Below, piece by piece: positions 51,257 through 64,000 of a stretch of DNA of 64,000 nt. A program made the position numbers and the translations under genes. Each line of letters opens with the position of its first letter. The first letter of the stretch is position 1. Under the pieces are notes generated by a model. The model saw only the letters and a program-made list of their open reading frames with translations, made no database searches and was not told the origin of the DNA. Source of the DNA: Desarmillaria ectypa (taxonomy: Eukaryota; Basidiomycota; Agaricomycetes; Agaricales; Physalacriaceae); assembly GCA_030407005.1 (NCBI GenBank), contig JAUDYN010000002.1:2232001-2296000 (forward strand), read 5' to 3'.

Positions 51257-54016
51257 TCATGCCCAACTCTCCAGAACTTTCTTTGCACCAGCGACGAGCG
51301 TGGCCTCTTTTCCCTGGGGAGTTGGAAAATCCTCGACGAGCTGCTCCAACACAGGTTTAACTACTGCCTGGAGCTTCGCAATACCTTCTCCGCCTTTGTA
51401 TCTTCCTACTTGCCAGAGCAGAGAACAAACGTTGATGCGAACTTCGACTGGAAAGTTGACGGGGTTATCCAAGTTTCTCAGAACTGCAACGAGCATCTCT
51501 GCCGCACTTCGAGGGGTGGGTAGTAGTTGACCACGTGTAGAGGGTGTAGTCAGCGTAGGTGAGCTGGCATCGCTGTTCGAAGATGTAGATGCAGACGGAG
51601 GCTCTGTAGGGGGCGGTGAGGGCAAGTTGAAGGATGCTGAAAGAGCCGTCAAGACAAGAGGTCCTAATTTACCAGTAAGTGTAAAACATGCACAAGGAAA
51701 GAACGAATATACGCACTTCCAGTCTTCTGCGTGCTGAGTAAACTAAGGGCAACAACACCTTCATTAACGAGAAGTGGATATTTGGCGCTGTGCGCAACAA
51801 GACTTGCAAGAGCAGAAACACATTCCTGCGTAAGGACACATTGGATGGCAGCTTGTCGCTTTCGCTGCTTTTGCTGCGCAGTATCGTCTTCAATTGGACT
51901 ATGAAGTCCAGGCGCATCACCGGCCCATAAAGACTTGATAACGTTTACCAAAACCCTTGTGCCCTCGCTCTTGACAGCCACAGTATCGGAGCGCTTGAGA
52001 AGAGACACAATTTGCGACAGTCCAGTAGGCGTTCCGGCGGGGCCCGCGCTTGGGAGCACTAGAGCGAATGTGCTTTCCACTACAAGATGGACATTTGAGT
52101 CACAGCCCGAGACAGCGTCAAATCATCCATACCATTAGCCCCACACATATGCTTGACTACACCAATTGCGCTAAGTTGAACAATTTCTCCCATCTTGTCG
52201 GTCTTCTCATCCCATACCCCACTCCGTGAAACACTCTGTACGATGCCAGCTTCACACAGTGGTGTATGAATACCAGGAGACAGTGATGATTGCGCCATAT
52301 GCTTGAGAAGCCCGATAATGCCGTGTTTTAACTTGATGTCAATTGCGGGAGAAAGAAGATGGGTGGAAGCTAAAATGGGCGCTAATGAGTACGGCGGCGA
52401 TAACAACACTTTGGCGTGTTTTTCTAAGTTTAGGCGTTAAGTATCGGTCGCTTTGCGAAGAAGATTAGAGATCACCTCGTCGTGCCAAATTGCCTAAGGA
52501 AAGGCTAGCACAAATAACAAGATCATCCCTAGGAGGTACGGGAGCATCCTTTCCGGCCCCGTTCATAAAAGAAACGTACTGTTTGATCCAGCCCACCATC
52601 CTGGAAACAAATTCGCCTCCAGGTTGGACAGGATCAGAGTCAGTCCACAATAGCTCATCTTTGCTATCTTCCCCTGCGACTTCTACTACAGCTTTGACAA
52701 GTGCAGCCTTACAGATATCAAAAGCCTTTTCCATGCGGTTTCTTTCACCGTCTGTTATAACAACCGAAGTTCTCCATGAATCGGGATAACCGCCATGCTC
52801 AATGAAGTCCAATATCGTCCGGAAACAAGGAACGCTACTATGCTCGGTAGGCGAATAAAACCCACGAGCTAGCGAGAGGCGAACATCTTCAGCGTCGAGT
52901 GACAAGGACTCTATCAGAGAGCACGATTCCTCGAGTACATCGAAGTCGCTGTGTATAAGCGTGTTGTATATCTGGGAAGCTGGCGAGAAAGGCGTCTGCG
53001 ATGCTACTGTAAAGGAATGCCTGAACGCGACAAGAGGATGGGTCAAGAAAGGCAGAATATCGGGAGAGAAAACTTGGCGGATTTCTGTAGGCAAGGAAAC
53101 AAGATAAGTGCGACGCTGAAGATGCCAATCACGGCTTACTTTCTTCCTTGCCGTCTTGTAACTCTGTTAGGGTTCTCCAAGCCCAGTCCGAGAGGACGCT
53201 ACGTATAGTCCATGATTCATGTGCACTTTCCAGCGTTTGCTCCGCTGAGGTCCCTTGCCATGACCCAGGGGGGTAGATGGACGCCGACAGTTTTAGTACA
53301 GTGCCTGCGACCTGCATGGAGATCAGTTTATCCTTGACGGCATCTTCGCTGCTGTTTAATTCAACACATCTTGCACAGAAGATAAGACTGCGCACCGAAA
53401 CCAAGACTGGCATTGAGGAGCACCCCAATCGCAGTCCTGACGACCTTCAGATGATCAATCGAGAGAGGTAACGGTTCGGTTTGGGGAGGGGGAGGTATCA
53501 GTTTCGCATAACCCTCCAACAAGGTCACGACAGCCTGTAGAAAGCCGGCGCCTAACAGAGCGCCACGATTATCATCTAAAAAGACGCGTCAAAAAAAGTC
53601 GGAAGACTGAAAAAGTGACTAAGTACCGTGATCCATGCATAAATTAGCTCCCACACGGAGGATTTCAAGAACGGGCTTGGTGTAGAAATCCTCCGGAATG
53701 GAGGAACGGGTATCATGCAGCTCAAGTCCTAGAAGGTCCGTGAGAGTTTGAGAAAGGGAAGTCTTGCCTAATGCTGTATGTATATCATCTATTGACAGAA
53801 TTTCGAACTACTGTGGTACCCAGGATGTAAATGAAACATACGATGCTCATCCTTGATCCGTAACGCGTTGGCGAGATCATGAGAAACGATGGTAATTCGC
53901 TCCCAAGACGCCCTCGAGTTTGATTCACGAACATCTGAGAAAAGACGGGATAATTCAACCTCAGAGTCTGCTGGAGATGGTGAAGGCATGAGGAACTGGT
54001 GGTGGTATGAAGCCAA
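51257..54016 (-). CDS. Armadillo-type protein, possibly SmgGDS-like
   Basis: A helical repeat protein of about 830 residues. Segments such as VKVVRTAIGVLLNASLGFDA, GEIVQLSAIGVVKHMCGANG, LVICASLSLGNLARR and LLVNEGVVALSLLS show armadillo patterns. The order and the blocks LSLGNLARRD and GLLKHMA resemble animal SmgGDS (RAP1GDS1), an exchange factor and chaperone for small GTPases with C-terminal polybasic tails, but I am not sure of this. A seeming frame break near 53410 is a 52-nt intron that joins LGF to DAVKDKL. The start may be 54016 (MASYHHQ) or 53989 (MPSPSP), both in frame. The C-terminus ends LVAGAKKVLESWA. Confidence 0.7.
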
Positions 54017-54131
54017 GTTGTGCTACACTCAACAGCTGGAAAGATCGATCATGGTGGCTGTGCAGCCGGACCGAATTTAATTGCCTACATACAATAGTGA
54101 TACAATTTATCTTTGTTTCTTTTCCTCTAGT

Positions 54132-55507
<1,376 letters not shown>

Positions 55508-55661
55508 GCTGAGCGAATATTGAAGGTACTGAGATGGGAGTTTGAAAGATAAGATAACTTGGAGCTATAAATATTAGATACTACGATCGCGTGAACTTGT
55601 CTCTTGCGGTCATCCACTCGTCACTCACTCCCTCAAATAATCCCTATTTTACCGTAAAATC

Positions 55662-56693
55662 ATGGCCAAGCCCAGAAAATCCAAGCTCAGGAAAACTAGA
55701 AACAGTCTTCCGCTGCCGCCGCCGCCCGAAGTAGAAGATATCGATCTCATGAACGAGCTCATGGCTCAGCTTGATTCTCGAGACGGGACTGTCCAGACTG
55801 AATCCGCTGCTATACAACAAAATATGACGTTGGAAAAGGATATTGGAAATGCAGAGAAGCCTCAAGGGAAGGGCTCTAAGGACCGATTCAAAGAGCGCCA
55901 GGTAGGTCCTTTCTTCCCACCTACCACACCGGCTGACAACGCATCGGAAGGCGCGGAAGGCGGCTGCTCTGGCGAATTCCTTCTCGCCAGATGATCCAGA
56001 GGCATCCAGAAAATTAGAATTGGAGGCGAGACAGGAGGAGGAATCTATCAAACAAGTATGCACTGAATTGAAAGTCCAGATACACGAGGCAAGTGTGGCA
56101 TTAACTCGTGATTGGATTGGACTGAACAATCGCCAGATTAATCCAGACGGACACTGTCTCTTCTCAGCTGTTGCGGACCAGCTCAGTTTACTCGGAATCC
56201 TCCAACCTGTCCAAGCAAACTTTGTTACCGTCCGTCTAGCAGCGTCCAACTATATGCTATCCCATCCCGACGATTTTCTTCCCTTTTTACCCTCGACCGG
56301 CGGCGAAGATGCGGCGGGCTCCTACGACGGAGGCCTGATAAGTCCCCGCGAGTTCGAACAATATTGTACAACAATTCGCGACACGGGCGCGTGGGGTGGC
56401 GAACCTGAAATTCTAGCTCTGAGTCGTGCCTTCAATGTTCCCATACATGTCGTGCAAGGAGGCACACCGCCGGTTGTTGTTCATAATCCAAACGACGCGC
56501 CTGAAAAAGGTGATATGCGCGTTAAACGCGCCGTTCGTATCAGTTATCACAGGCGGATGTATGGGCTTGGAGAGGTAATAATGTTATTATCTTGCCACAC
56601 ATATACTCATCCTATCCCCAGCATTACAACTCTCTCCGTCCGTCATCTAGTCTAACGAAGATGACTCAAATCATCGAAAACATTCTGTCATGA
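55662..56693 (+). CDS. OTU-domain deubiquitinase, OTUD6-like
   Basis: Cysteine protease that cleaves ubiquitin chains; OTUD6B is linked to translation initiation and the proteasome. The N-terminal part is basic (MAKPRKSKLRKTRNSLPLPP) then coiled-coil-like (FKERQARKAAALANSFSPDD). The OTU domain has INPDGHCLFSAVADQLSLLG with the catalytic D-G-x-C, WGGEPEILALSRAFNVPIHV and, after the second intron, GEHYNSLRPSS with the catalytic His. The protein ends TKMTQIIENILS. The final exon was found by splicing (donor GTAATA, acceptor CCCAG); without it the catalytic His would be missing. It stops 30 bp from the AP-1 beta stop codon. Confidence 0.93.
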
Positions 56694-56723
56694 GGTTCAT
56701 AATGGTGTGGAATTACAATATAA

Positions 56724-59374
56724 TCAAAACAATAAGTCATCCTCTTCACCATGTCTTCCCCTGTGGTCTGCAGCATTAATGGGCTTGGGTTCATCCGCCA
56801 GATAGCTGCCGAAGGCACCGCCAAGGTTGGAATACGGGTCGTCGTTTGCTGCGCCCCTTGGCTCCTCATCGTCGTCATCGGGAACTATCCCTACCTCACT
56901 CCCGTCATCGGCTGGGTGGCTCCCACCTGCATCATCATCTCCATGTCCAGACTTACTGGGAGGGGCCGGTGGGTCTGCGACAATAGCGGTTTCAGGTTTT
57001 TCTGCTTCTTGAGAATGTGATTCAATAGGTCCAGGCCCCGGCACGTTGACGAGAGATGGTGGAAGTTGGCTACGAGTCAAAGGAACAAGAACTGCTCGTG
57101 AATGTGCGTTCAATGCCGGACTATCCTTCAGAGCTTTACCAGCAGCATTTCTGATGAACGTCTGTGATAATAAGTTAGTCAGATATATTTTCCACTACCA
57201 AATGAATATACCTCTGGGTTCTTGTGGTAAATGCTCCCCAGGGTGCCGGTGTGTAAAAGCAACTGATCAAGGGCTCCTCTATCCATTCTATCAGAATCAG
57301 TTGTTATTGCAGGTTTCTCGGCCAGAACGATTTCTCCCGCGGCTGAAGGGTTGAGAGCAAGCATCCGCCAATACATGAAGCCTCGATCCCGGAGATCAGG
57401 ATTATCAATGTCCTCTGTGACCCATTTGAGCACTTTATGAACCAGCTCCTTGACCTTATCCACGTGGCTTTTATACGCAAACAATTTGACAACTGAGGTC
57501 AAAAGCGCGAGTTGAACCTACAAGGAAGAATTTTAAACATACTGGCAGCTAAGCAAGAAAAACAAACTCACCTCAACACTTTCGTCAGTGTACGTATAAC
57601 ACAAATCATCTAGCAGTTCATCCGCATTGTCTATAATATTGGCGAACTGGCCAATAATCCATACCATTGCAGCCTTGGCCTCAGGTTCGTCTAAGACGTC
57701 GAGGTTTTCGCACAGCGTTGGTATGATGCCTTCGTACTTCCCAGGGTATCGTCTGAAAATGTCTTTGATGACGATGGTAGCTTCTTGCACGACGTATGTC
57801 ACTTTAGTCTCGATGAGACCTAGTAATGTCCGTATGCAACTATCTGAGGCGGCCTCAACTTTGATAGCTAATCGGCCAATGGATCGTACAGCCTTCCGCA
57901 CGAAGTCGACGTCAACTTCTGAAGCGTATCTAGATCTATATTGAGCTCGATGTGCATCATTGTGTCGAAAGTACTAACTCTTGTAGCTCGTTAAGGACTT
58001 CGTTGGCATTTTCAGCCCGAGCTAACCGATACATGATCTCCAGCTTGGCAAGTTTGACATAGATGGGATCGTTGTACTTGCAAAAGAACACTCGGACATC
58101 GTTCTTCAGAACAGCTGGTCGTCGTTGGATGATGAGCAATATGTTACGCAGAGCAACGTATTGCACTTCTGGCCCAGAAGACAAAAGGGTAACTAGATGA
58201 ATAAAGCATATGAGAAGACGCTACAAACACTGTGATCAACATACCTAGAGGCGGCCCCATTTTCTTACATATATGATCTATGAGCTGTCGATTTTCCATG
58301 TAGTTCATGAGGTACAGTAGAGCTTTGATAGTTGTAAGTACAACGGCCGAATTGCCGTGTTGCAACTGTACAGTGATGCGTTCCCCCAACATTTCAGCGT
58401 CCGCACACCGTTCTGGGACGTATCGTAGAAGGGAATCTAGGATATAGATTTGACCCCATCTGTGAGGATCTCAGAGAGTGTAAAAGGATAGTACGGTACA
58501 AGACGTACTCGGAACTTTCCCCCAGAGCTGCTAGAAGTTTGTTCGTGGTGGCTAGATTTAGCTTGAATATGACACCATCCTGGCGGTCACCTATTTCTGA
58601 TAGAGCGGCAACGGCGTTAGCTACGACGGTAGCGTTGTTGTCCAACATTAAGTCTCTCAACAGCTCGACGAAGCCTCCTTTCTCAGCCCTACGAGGATCT
58701 GCTGCGTAAAGCTTTGCTACGCATATGGCTGCTGTTTTCCGTACATAGGCATCGCGGTCTTTTAAAGCATGCCGTAGATTGTCAGAGAGTGCATCCGTCA
58801 CGACTGGTATGGGGATGTAAGACATAGTTCTGATGGCGAGAGCGCGGATGAGGGGATTACGGTCATTGCAATCCTGAAATATTCTAGATTTTCGAGTCCT
58901 CAAAGAGGGTAGATACTCACCTGGAGAAAGTTGGGAATGACCATATGTATTTGATCTGGTTTCGCTCGACCATAGCTCACGAGGAAAAGATACACCACTG
59001 AAACGATTAGAGCGCACACAGACCGGGATCGCAATACGGCTCACTTTTCTTGATCTCAAGTAATGGGGTTCCAAGACATTGAACGACATCCGTGAATAAA
59101 GGTGACACTGCAGAAGGAAACGGTCCATTTCAAGTTTGCCAGATGACGGAAGCAAGTGCACCAACTATCATTGCCCATGGTGATATTCGCGACAATCTTC
59201 TTCAGCACGGTCCTTCGCTTCTGGAATTTCTTGTCCTTTGCTTCGGCCGCGTGTAATTCGGCTCGAAATTCCTGGAAAATGTTGCTCAATGGTGAGTTCC
59301 AGGTAAGGTGGGGCGCCACACACTTCTATCTTTCCTCGTTGGAAGAACTTGGCATCCTGACCGGGCTGCGCCAT
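56724..59374 (-). CDS. AP-1 complex beta subunit (beta-adaptin)
   Basis: Large subunit of the clathrin adaptor AP-1 at the trans-Golgi network and endosomes. Adaptin trunk blocks in order: [120 protein letters not shown] and [20 protein letters not shown]. After the trunk (about 600 residues) comes an acidic hinge ending in EEDDLLF, which resembles a clathrin box at the very C-terminus. There is no appendage (ear) domain; yeast Apl2 also lacks one. The start at 59374 reads [11 protein letters not shown], and the divergent next gene starts only 45 bp away. Confidence 0.93.
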
Positions 59375-59419
59375 GTCTGTCTCCTATGAGTGAGCTCGTC
59401 GAGATAAGCAGCTGTCGAG

Positions 59420-60623
59420 ATGCCGATGTTCGATGTAGCAGTCTTAGCGCAGTGTGTGACGAATCGTGACATGTCTCGTCTATACCGACCGCCTCCCACC
59501 AATCAACGCCCCCGAGGCACGCTCGACGAAGCGTTGCATTTTTCGGTCGACTCTGCTCTCAAGAATCTCAAGAAATGCAGGAATCAGTTCAAAACGATTC
59601 TTGCTATTTATCAGGATGAACATTGTATTTTGGAGCGCCTGTACTACAAGGGAAAGAACCAGCACCGCTCAGCTTTATTCTGGAAGCGTGTGGCAGAGAC
59701 TCGTCGATACTGTAGCCGCCTTAACGAACTAGACCTTGTCAAGCTAATAGACGATATGCAACAGTCGTTCTTCGATGCGAACACGGCCAACATGTGAGCA
59801 CAACTAGACTCCGTCTGTGATACCTGTTTTGACGCGACATTCCAGGAAAAAGGCGCTTAAAGGCGCATGGACGTGCTATCCGGATCACGAGTTTGTTTCA
59901 TACATGCGAAACCGATTAGAATTGATATCCAAGCTCGCTTCAAAGGTCGTTCTATTTACTGGAAGACTGCACTAATCGCTGAGTGAAAACTAGACACATG
60001 CCCGACTGAGTCAGGCTTACAGGTATGTCCATGTCTAGTATTTGGATCATCGGCATTCATTTTTTAAATAGGTCGCTAAGTCTTGCTATACAATCGGGGG
60101 CGTTCATTCAGTACATTGTCCTCTTGGTTGCTATCATATCTCGAATGGATATCCTCACTGTCGAACTTCTGGCGGGAGTTGAGCAAGCATCTTCTACTGT
60201 TCGACAACTGCATGATATCTTGAAATTGAATGTAAGTGTAGGAAACGATCGTTTCTTCTTGGTGTTTCATGTGCCCATTCACAGCTAGTTCCCCCCACAT
60301 CGTCCGGGATAATGTCGCAAGGCCTTGTTATAATCAGCACGGATTCCGCACAGTTGGACCCCAGTGCCTTGGACTGTTTAGTCTCTGACACGTTTACGTC
60401 GGAAACAGATGCATCCAGGATACCCGCCTCACTTCCATCAGTTACTCGTATGGTCATCCTTCTTCCTTCTTCGGGTAGTCACTTATCAACGTATCACTCA
60501 GGTGATTCTTCCCTTGACAGAGACCGCAGCATCCTCGCACAGACAGGGGAGCCAGTGGAGATTATCAAAAGGAAAAAGACCAAGAAGATGAAAGACGAAA
60601 TTGATGATATCTTCGGTTTCTAG
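59420..60623 (+). CDS. NEPRO-like nucleolar protein
   Basis: Resembles the N-terminal domain of nucleolus and neural progenitor protein (NEPRO). Such proteins are basic nucleolar factors linked to RNase MRP and rRNA processing, so that role is inferred. Visible features: LDEALHFSVDSALKNLKKCR, YQDEHCILERLYYKGKNQHR, SALFWKRVAETRRYCSRL, then after introns KKALKGAWTCYPDHEFVSYM with helices up to RQLHDILKLN, and a basic end KRKKTKKMKDEIDDIFGF. The ending K-K-x-K-D-E-I-D-D-I-F is a pattern seen in several nucleolar proteins. The start could also be 59426 or 59468. Four or so introns. Confidence 0.7.
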
Positions 60624-60886
60624 TCCTCTCCGTGTCTCTCTGGGTGTCAAATCTGGTTAATTGTGGTGGCTACCTAAAAAAAGGTTCCTGGATTCTGCAC
60701 CAAATTTGTAGTACGAAAATAAGTGAAAAACGAAAAAAAGATGAGATCACATCAACGAAACGGAAGAGCTATTATAGTCCAAAACTTGCACGGGGAATCA
60801 ACGGTATATGATCATACTCTATAAAGTCCATGATGCCAAAGGAAAGGAAACTCTTGCGGAACCTCCTCGAAGGGTATTCATGACGA

Positions 60887-62381
60887 TTACACAAGGAAGA
60901 ATGTAGCAGCGACAAGCATGATGGCAACAAATGCCTTTGACGAGGTCATAGCGCCAGCACCGTTATGCGTAGATTGTGAAGATGCAGGGCTTGATGCTGC
61001 TGCAGAAGAGGTAGCACCAGAAGCGGCGGTTGGCGACGAAGATGCCGATCCAGAGGACGAGGCACTTGCAGCGTTTTGAAGTGCTGCAGCCACGTCATCG
61101 GGAATCATCAAAGGAGTGCTAGACGCCGTGCTGAGGTCGATCGAACCATCTTCCTTCATAACTTCAGGGTTCATGGCCAAAAGGTTCCGAGTATACAACA
61201 CGTTCTCCATGACAGGCTCATGGGCCCAAGAGGGGAGCTGAGCCATGTCAATGCTCTGACCCCAAGTGTTGGCGGGTTTGCCAGAGGTCACGTTGTTAGT
61301 GTAAGCGGCATAGTTCTTGACAGAGGAGCTCTGTAAAATCCCAAGTTAGTTACCGCGTATAAGATATTGCTGTTAGACTTGTACATTAGCGGCAACACCC
61401 TGCATCATTCCAGCGACAGACGTTGAGGCCATGGCAGCACTAGGTGGGTTACTGAAATTATGGTTAAATGAGTGAACGTCAAATATGTTAATGGAGTCAA
61501 CAGCGTACATGATAGCGAACATGCCCTTCTGACAGTGTGTAGGGACACCGCAGTAGTAGAAGAGCGGGTTTGTGTCATTAATGACTTGGGAAACTGTAAA
61601 ACAGTAAGTATGAGCGCCCGTTAAGAATGGCGTACACTGACAGGTGAAGTCCTTGATCTGAACTCCAGAGGTGAAGGGTCTATCAGATGTCTTGTTGCAA
61701 GGAGCAAGCTCAGAGCTCTTAGTGACAGTGTGGTTGTTCGCACCCCATTGGAACACAACTGTGTCTCCAACGGAAGCATTCAAAGCGAAGGGGACATATC
61801 GCAAAACACCCTGTGAAGGTGCAACAATGACTGTGTGAGTCGCACCAGTGCCCGAGCTACCGGCGGTTGATGTAGCAGTTGGCGCAGTATATGTAGCAGC
61901 GGATCCTCCGAACGACGCAATGCATTCTATGGAAGATGGAAGTAATGAGATGATGCACGCATACATGCAAAAATCCCTTACGTTGAACACAGTTATCGTA
62001 CGAGCCCCAATTCTGGCTACCAGAACCATACGTAGCGGCCATAGTGGTCGTCGCTGCTTCAGTAGTCATCGCCTTCGACGTCATGGTTTCAGAGGACATC
62101 GCAGCGGTAGTGGTAGCCGCCGCCCCGTAATAGCCGCCATTCGCAGTCGAACTTGCAGCTGCAGCTGCTTCAGATGCAGATTGTCTGCTGAGTATTAGTT
62201 GATGCATTCGGAAAGAACAGGATAATGCTTACTTTTGGAGCTCAGCCGAATCAGTAAGAGGTATGCCGTTTGGTGCTGAGACTGCAACTTCCGCGCCAAG
62301 TGCACTGTCAGGTCTGGGTAGAGCAAGCGCAAAGCCAGAAAGAATGACGGTAGCACCGACGAGAGGGAAAATGAAAACCAT
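60887..62381 (-). CDS. Secreted cupredoxin-like protein, probable GPI anchor
   Basis: Probable extracellular blue-copper-type protein. The N-terminus MVFIFPLVGATVILSGFALA is a signal peptide. A Ser/Thr/Ala-rich region with a repetitive T-T-x-A pattern follows (SETMTSKAMTTEAATTTMA). The cupredoxin domain starts THTVIVAPSQGVLRYVPFAL, then GDTVVFQWGANNHTVTKSS. Copper ligands look complete: His in NNHTV, and Cys, His and Met in FYYCGVPTHCQKGM. The C-terminal part is low complexity (Ser/Ala) and ends with a hydrophobic GPI-type tail (AFVAIMLVAATFFLV). Such proteins are common in fungal walls. Three to five introns. Confidence 0.85.
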
Positions 62382-63065
62382 GGTTGAATAACGAAAGAAT
62401 AAACCGTAGGGGTGTAAATGTTGTAGGCCTGAACAGAAGAGCCTCCCTGGAGGATTAGAACAAAATTCTCTATCGAAGAGGTGATCTGTACCATCATGAG
62501 TACGTGCGAAGGTGGTAAGGAGAGCGATACATGCCTCAAAGCCGAACGAAAGAAAGGATGCCGAGTCAACTCGACTTTGAAAAAAGATGAAGGAGATGGG
62601 AGGGGAAAGAAACGAAGATGCGTGGAAAATGACGGCGGCCGCATTTATAGGATATCCGGATTGAAAGGGATCCATGGCAACATGATTCCCATCTCGACCT
62701 AGATATCTCCTACAGCCCCTGAATAACACGGGTTATGAATGGCTCTGATTCTCTCACCGTGATTGGTCGTCGCTTGTTGCTGGTGTTCCAATCTGCCAAC
62801 CCATGAACGGACATCTCGGACGCTTGTTGCTACCTTGTTTTTGAAACTAAGTGCCACTACGCGTACACAAAGGGGCCTCTTCCAGGCGCAGCTGTACAAC
62901 AATTATCACTGGTATTCAATAAAATAAGTCTTACAAAACGAAGAGAGAACCACACTATGGATAAGTCGCCAAGAATAGGGTCCGTTCCCTGTCCCACACC
63001 TCCGGTTGTGTACACGCGGTTGCATCAAGGTTGCATCAGAATTCAATAGGTCGCTCATTATCCAA
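62382..63065. promoter_or_regulatory. Cupredoxin promoter and long leader
   Basis: 684 bp without a gene. Reading on the minus strand, a TATA-like TATAAATG lies at about 62641-62648, roughly 260 bp upstream of the cupredoxin ATG, and a CT-rich tract (about 62575-62610) follows it, a common core promoter pattern in highly expressed fungal genes. A NotI-like GCGGCCGC is at 62635. CCAAT or ATTGG occurs near 62762, 62796 and 63061. The right half holds the 3' UTR of the next gene. Confidence 0.45.
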
Positions 63066-64000
63066 TCAGTCACCTCGTCGTGACCTCGTTGCAGGTCCTG
63101 ACGGTAATCCAATCCGGTTTCGTTGGCTGATATAATGGCCAGTAGGATGATTGCTCATGGCCTGTGGGTTGACTGCACTGCGTTTGGCGTCTCGAAGTGC
63201 CTTCAAACGATCTGTTGCTTTCGATGGCGGGATGTCATCCACATGATTGGGCCTACGCGTTCGTTCCGGTCTCGAAGGCGTGGGAAGAATGACGGCTGCT
63301 GTGTCGTAGATATCGCGGAGACCTCTCGGACGGGGTAGCTCGGGAATTGGATTTTTGATCACTTCGTATCCGTCATACCGAGAAAGCGGTGTACGCTCAT
63401 GCTCGTCAAAGAGCCATGCAGGGAGATCAGACGGATCGCGAGCCTTTTCAATGTGATAGGCTTTCATTGCACGAGTGAGGCGTGACTCCTGCCCTGGAGG
63501 AGTCTCTGCAAATTATTCCCACTTAGATACACGTCAAATATAACTGTCTGATACTCACCCTCACCTGACATAGTTGTAACATTGGTAGCCCAAGCTTTGC
63601 TGACATTGATGGTCAGAGTACTTGCTGCTGTTGCAACCCGACTCCAAATAGTGGCACCATCGCCAGTATCTGTCGAACTAGCTTGGGATTGACCATAGCC
63701 TTCGACAGTATCAGTTCAAACCGTAACTAAAATATCTTTGGGAACGCACTAGATTCAATGGCATTTGATCGCATAGGCCGTCGGGTACGAAGGGACTGTC
63801 CGGCGTTCCCGGCTGACCGTTGCTCGTCGTCGTCAAGGCTTGCGAGAGAAGACGAATAGCTTGTGGTAGGCTTTATACGATCGAATAATGATGGAGCAGG
63901 TGAAGACGCTGACGACTCGCCAGACGAGTGATAACAAGTGGCGTCAGATAGTGGGTCGTAGGACTGATTTGTGTGCGAAGATGCCCATCGCGACTGTGGA
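63066..64000 (-). CDS. Mso1-like Sec1-binding protein, 5' part beyond window
   Basis: Partial gene; it runs off the right edge, so the start is not visible. Exons read GATIWSRVATAASTLTINVS then KAWATNVTTMSGEGE, an intron, and TPPGQESRLTRAMKAYHIEK with ARDPSDLPAWLFDEHERTPL and a low-complexity end with RGLRDIYDT. The pattern of a short helical stretch then K-A-Y-x-x-x-K-A-x-D-x-x-x-L-P-x-W-L-F is what I recall for fungal Mso1-type proteins, which bind Sec1 and act in exocytosis. Upstream parts are Ser-rich (HSSGESSASSPAPSLFDRIK). The assignment is moderate. Confidence 0.5.

Noticed and set aside
53380..53440. Frame break in the armadillo gene
   Set aside because: A 52-nt intron with donor GTGCGC joins LGF to DAVKDKL in frame.

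Overview
This window is nuclear DNA from a filamentous basidiomycete, most likely a mushroom-forming Agaricomycete. The evidence is gene density (about 27 loci in 60 kb on both strands), multi-exon genes cut by introns of about 45-70 nt with GTRNGT donors and YAG acceptors, typical fungal orthologues (Zn2Cys6 regulator, SHR3, GYP7, SFI1, GID2/RMD5, NSA1, PHO84-type permease), and a gene with a C-terminal kinase-like fold of a type expanded in Agaricomycetes. Gene models were assembled by eye by joining frames at canonical splice sites. Outer boundaries are good where start and stop are given, but individual exon edges may be off.

Layout: 1-4.0 kb is a gene-poor flank with no supportable gene. 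4.0-10 kb holds a Zn2Cys6 transcription factor and a TBC1D5-like RabGAP. 10.3-18.6 kb is rich in mitochondrial functions: SDH1 (complex II flavoprotein), splicing factor SPF45, a 91-residue unknown protein, an RsfS/ATP25-type mitoribosome factor and, head to head with it, LETM1/MDM38. 18.9-25 kb holds SHR3, ALKBH1, ribosomal protein S21 and GYP7. 25.2-27.5 kb is a probably broken kinase-like gene. 27.6-31.6 kb holds aprataxin (HNT3), a Gfo/Idh/MocA oxidoreductase, a small coiled-coil protein and a PIG-Y-like membrane protein. 31.7-43.7 kb holds SFI1, GID2/RMD5, NSA1, COG3 and pirin. 44-49.2 kb has two permeases (phosphate, amino acid). 49.6-60.6 kb holds a peroxisomal-type enoyl-CoA isomerase, an armadillo protein, an AKR7-type aldo/keto reductase, an OTUD6-type deubiquitinase, AP-1 beta adaptin and a NEPRO-like nucleolar protein. 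60.9-64 kb has a GPI-type cupredoxin and the 3' part of a probable Mso1-like exocytosis gene cut by the window edge.

This is a housekeeping region, not a biosynthetic or defence cluster. Themes recur: membrane traffic (TBC1D5, GYP7, COG3, AP-1 beta, Mso1-like, SHR3 with its likely client class the amino acid permease) and mitochondria (SDH1, LETM1, RsfS). Intergenic gaps are small and several neighbours share promoters of 45-165 bp. No mobile element, CRISPR array, rRNA or convincing tRNA was seen. I did not find a clearly new biological system. The points most worth a second look are the 12-nt microexon next to a GC-AG intron in the isomerase gene, the lesion in the catalytic loop of the kinase-like gene, the mitoribosome-linked divergent pair, and the small coiled-coil gene with tandem ACGCGT boxes.
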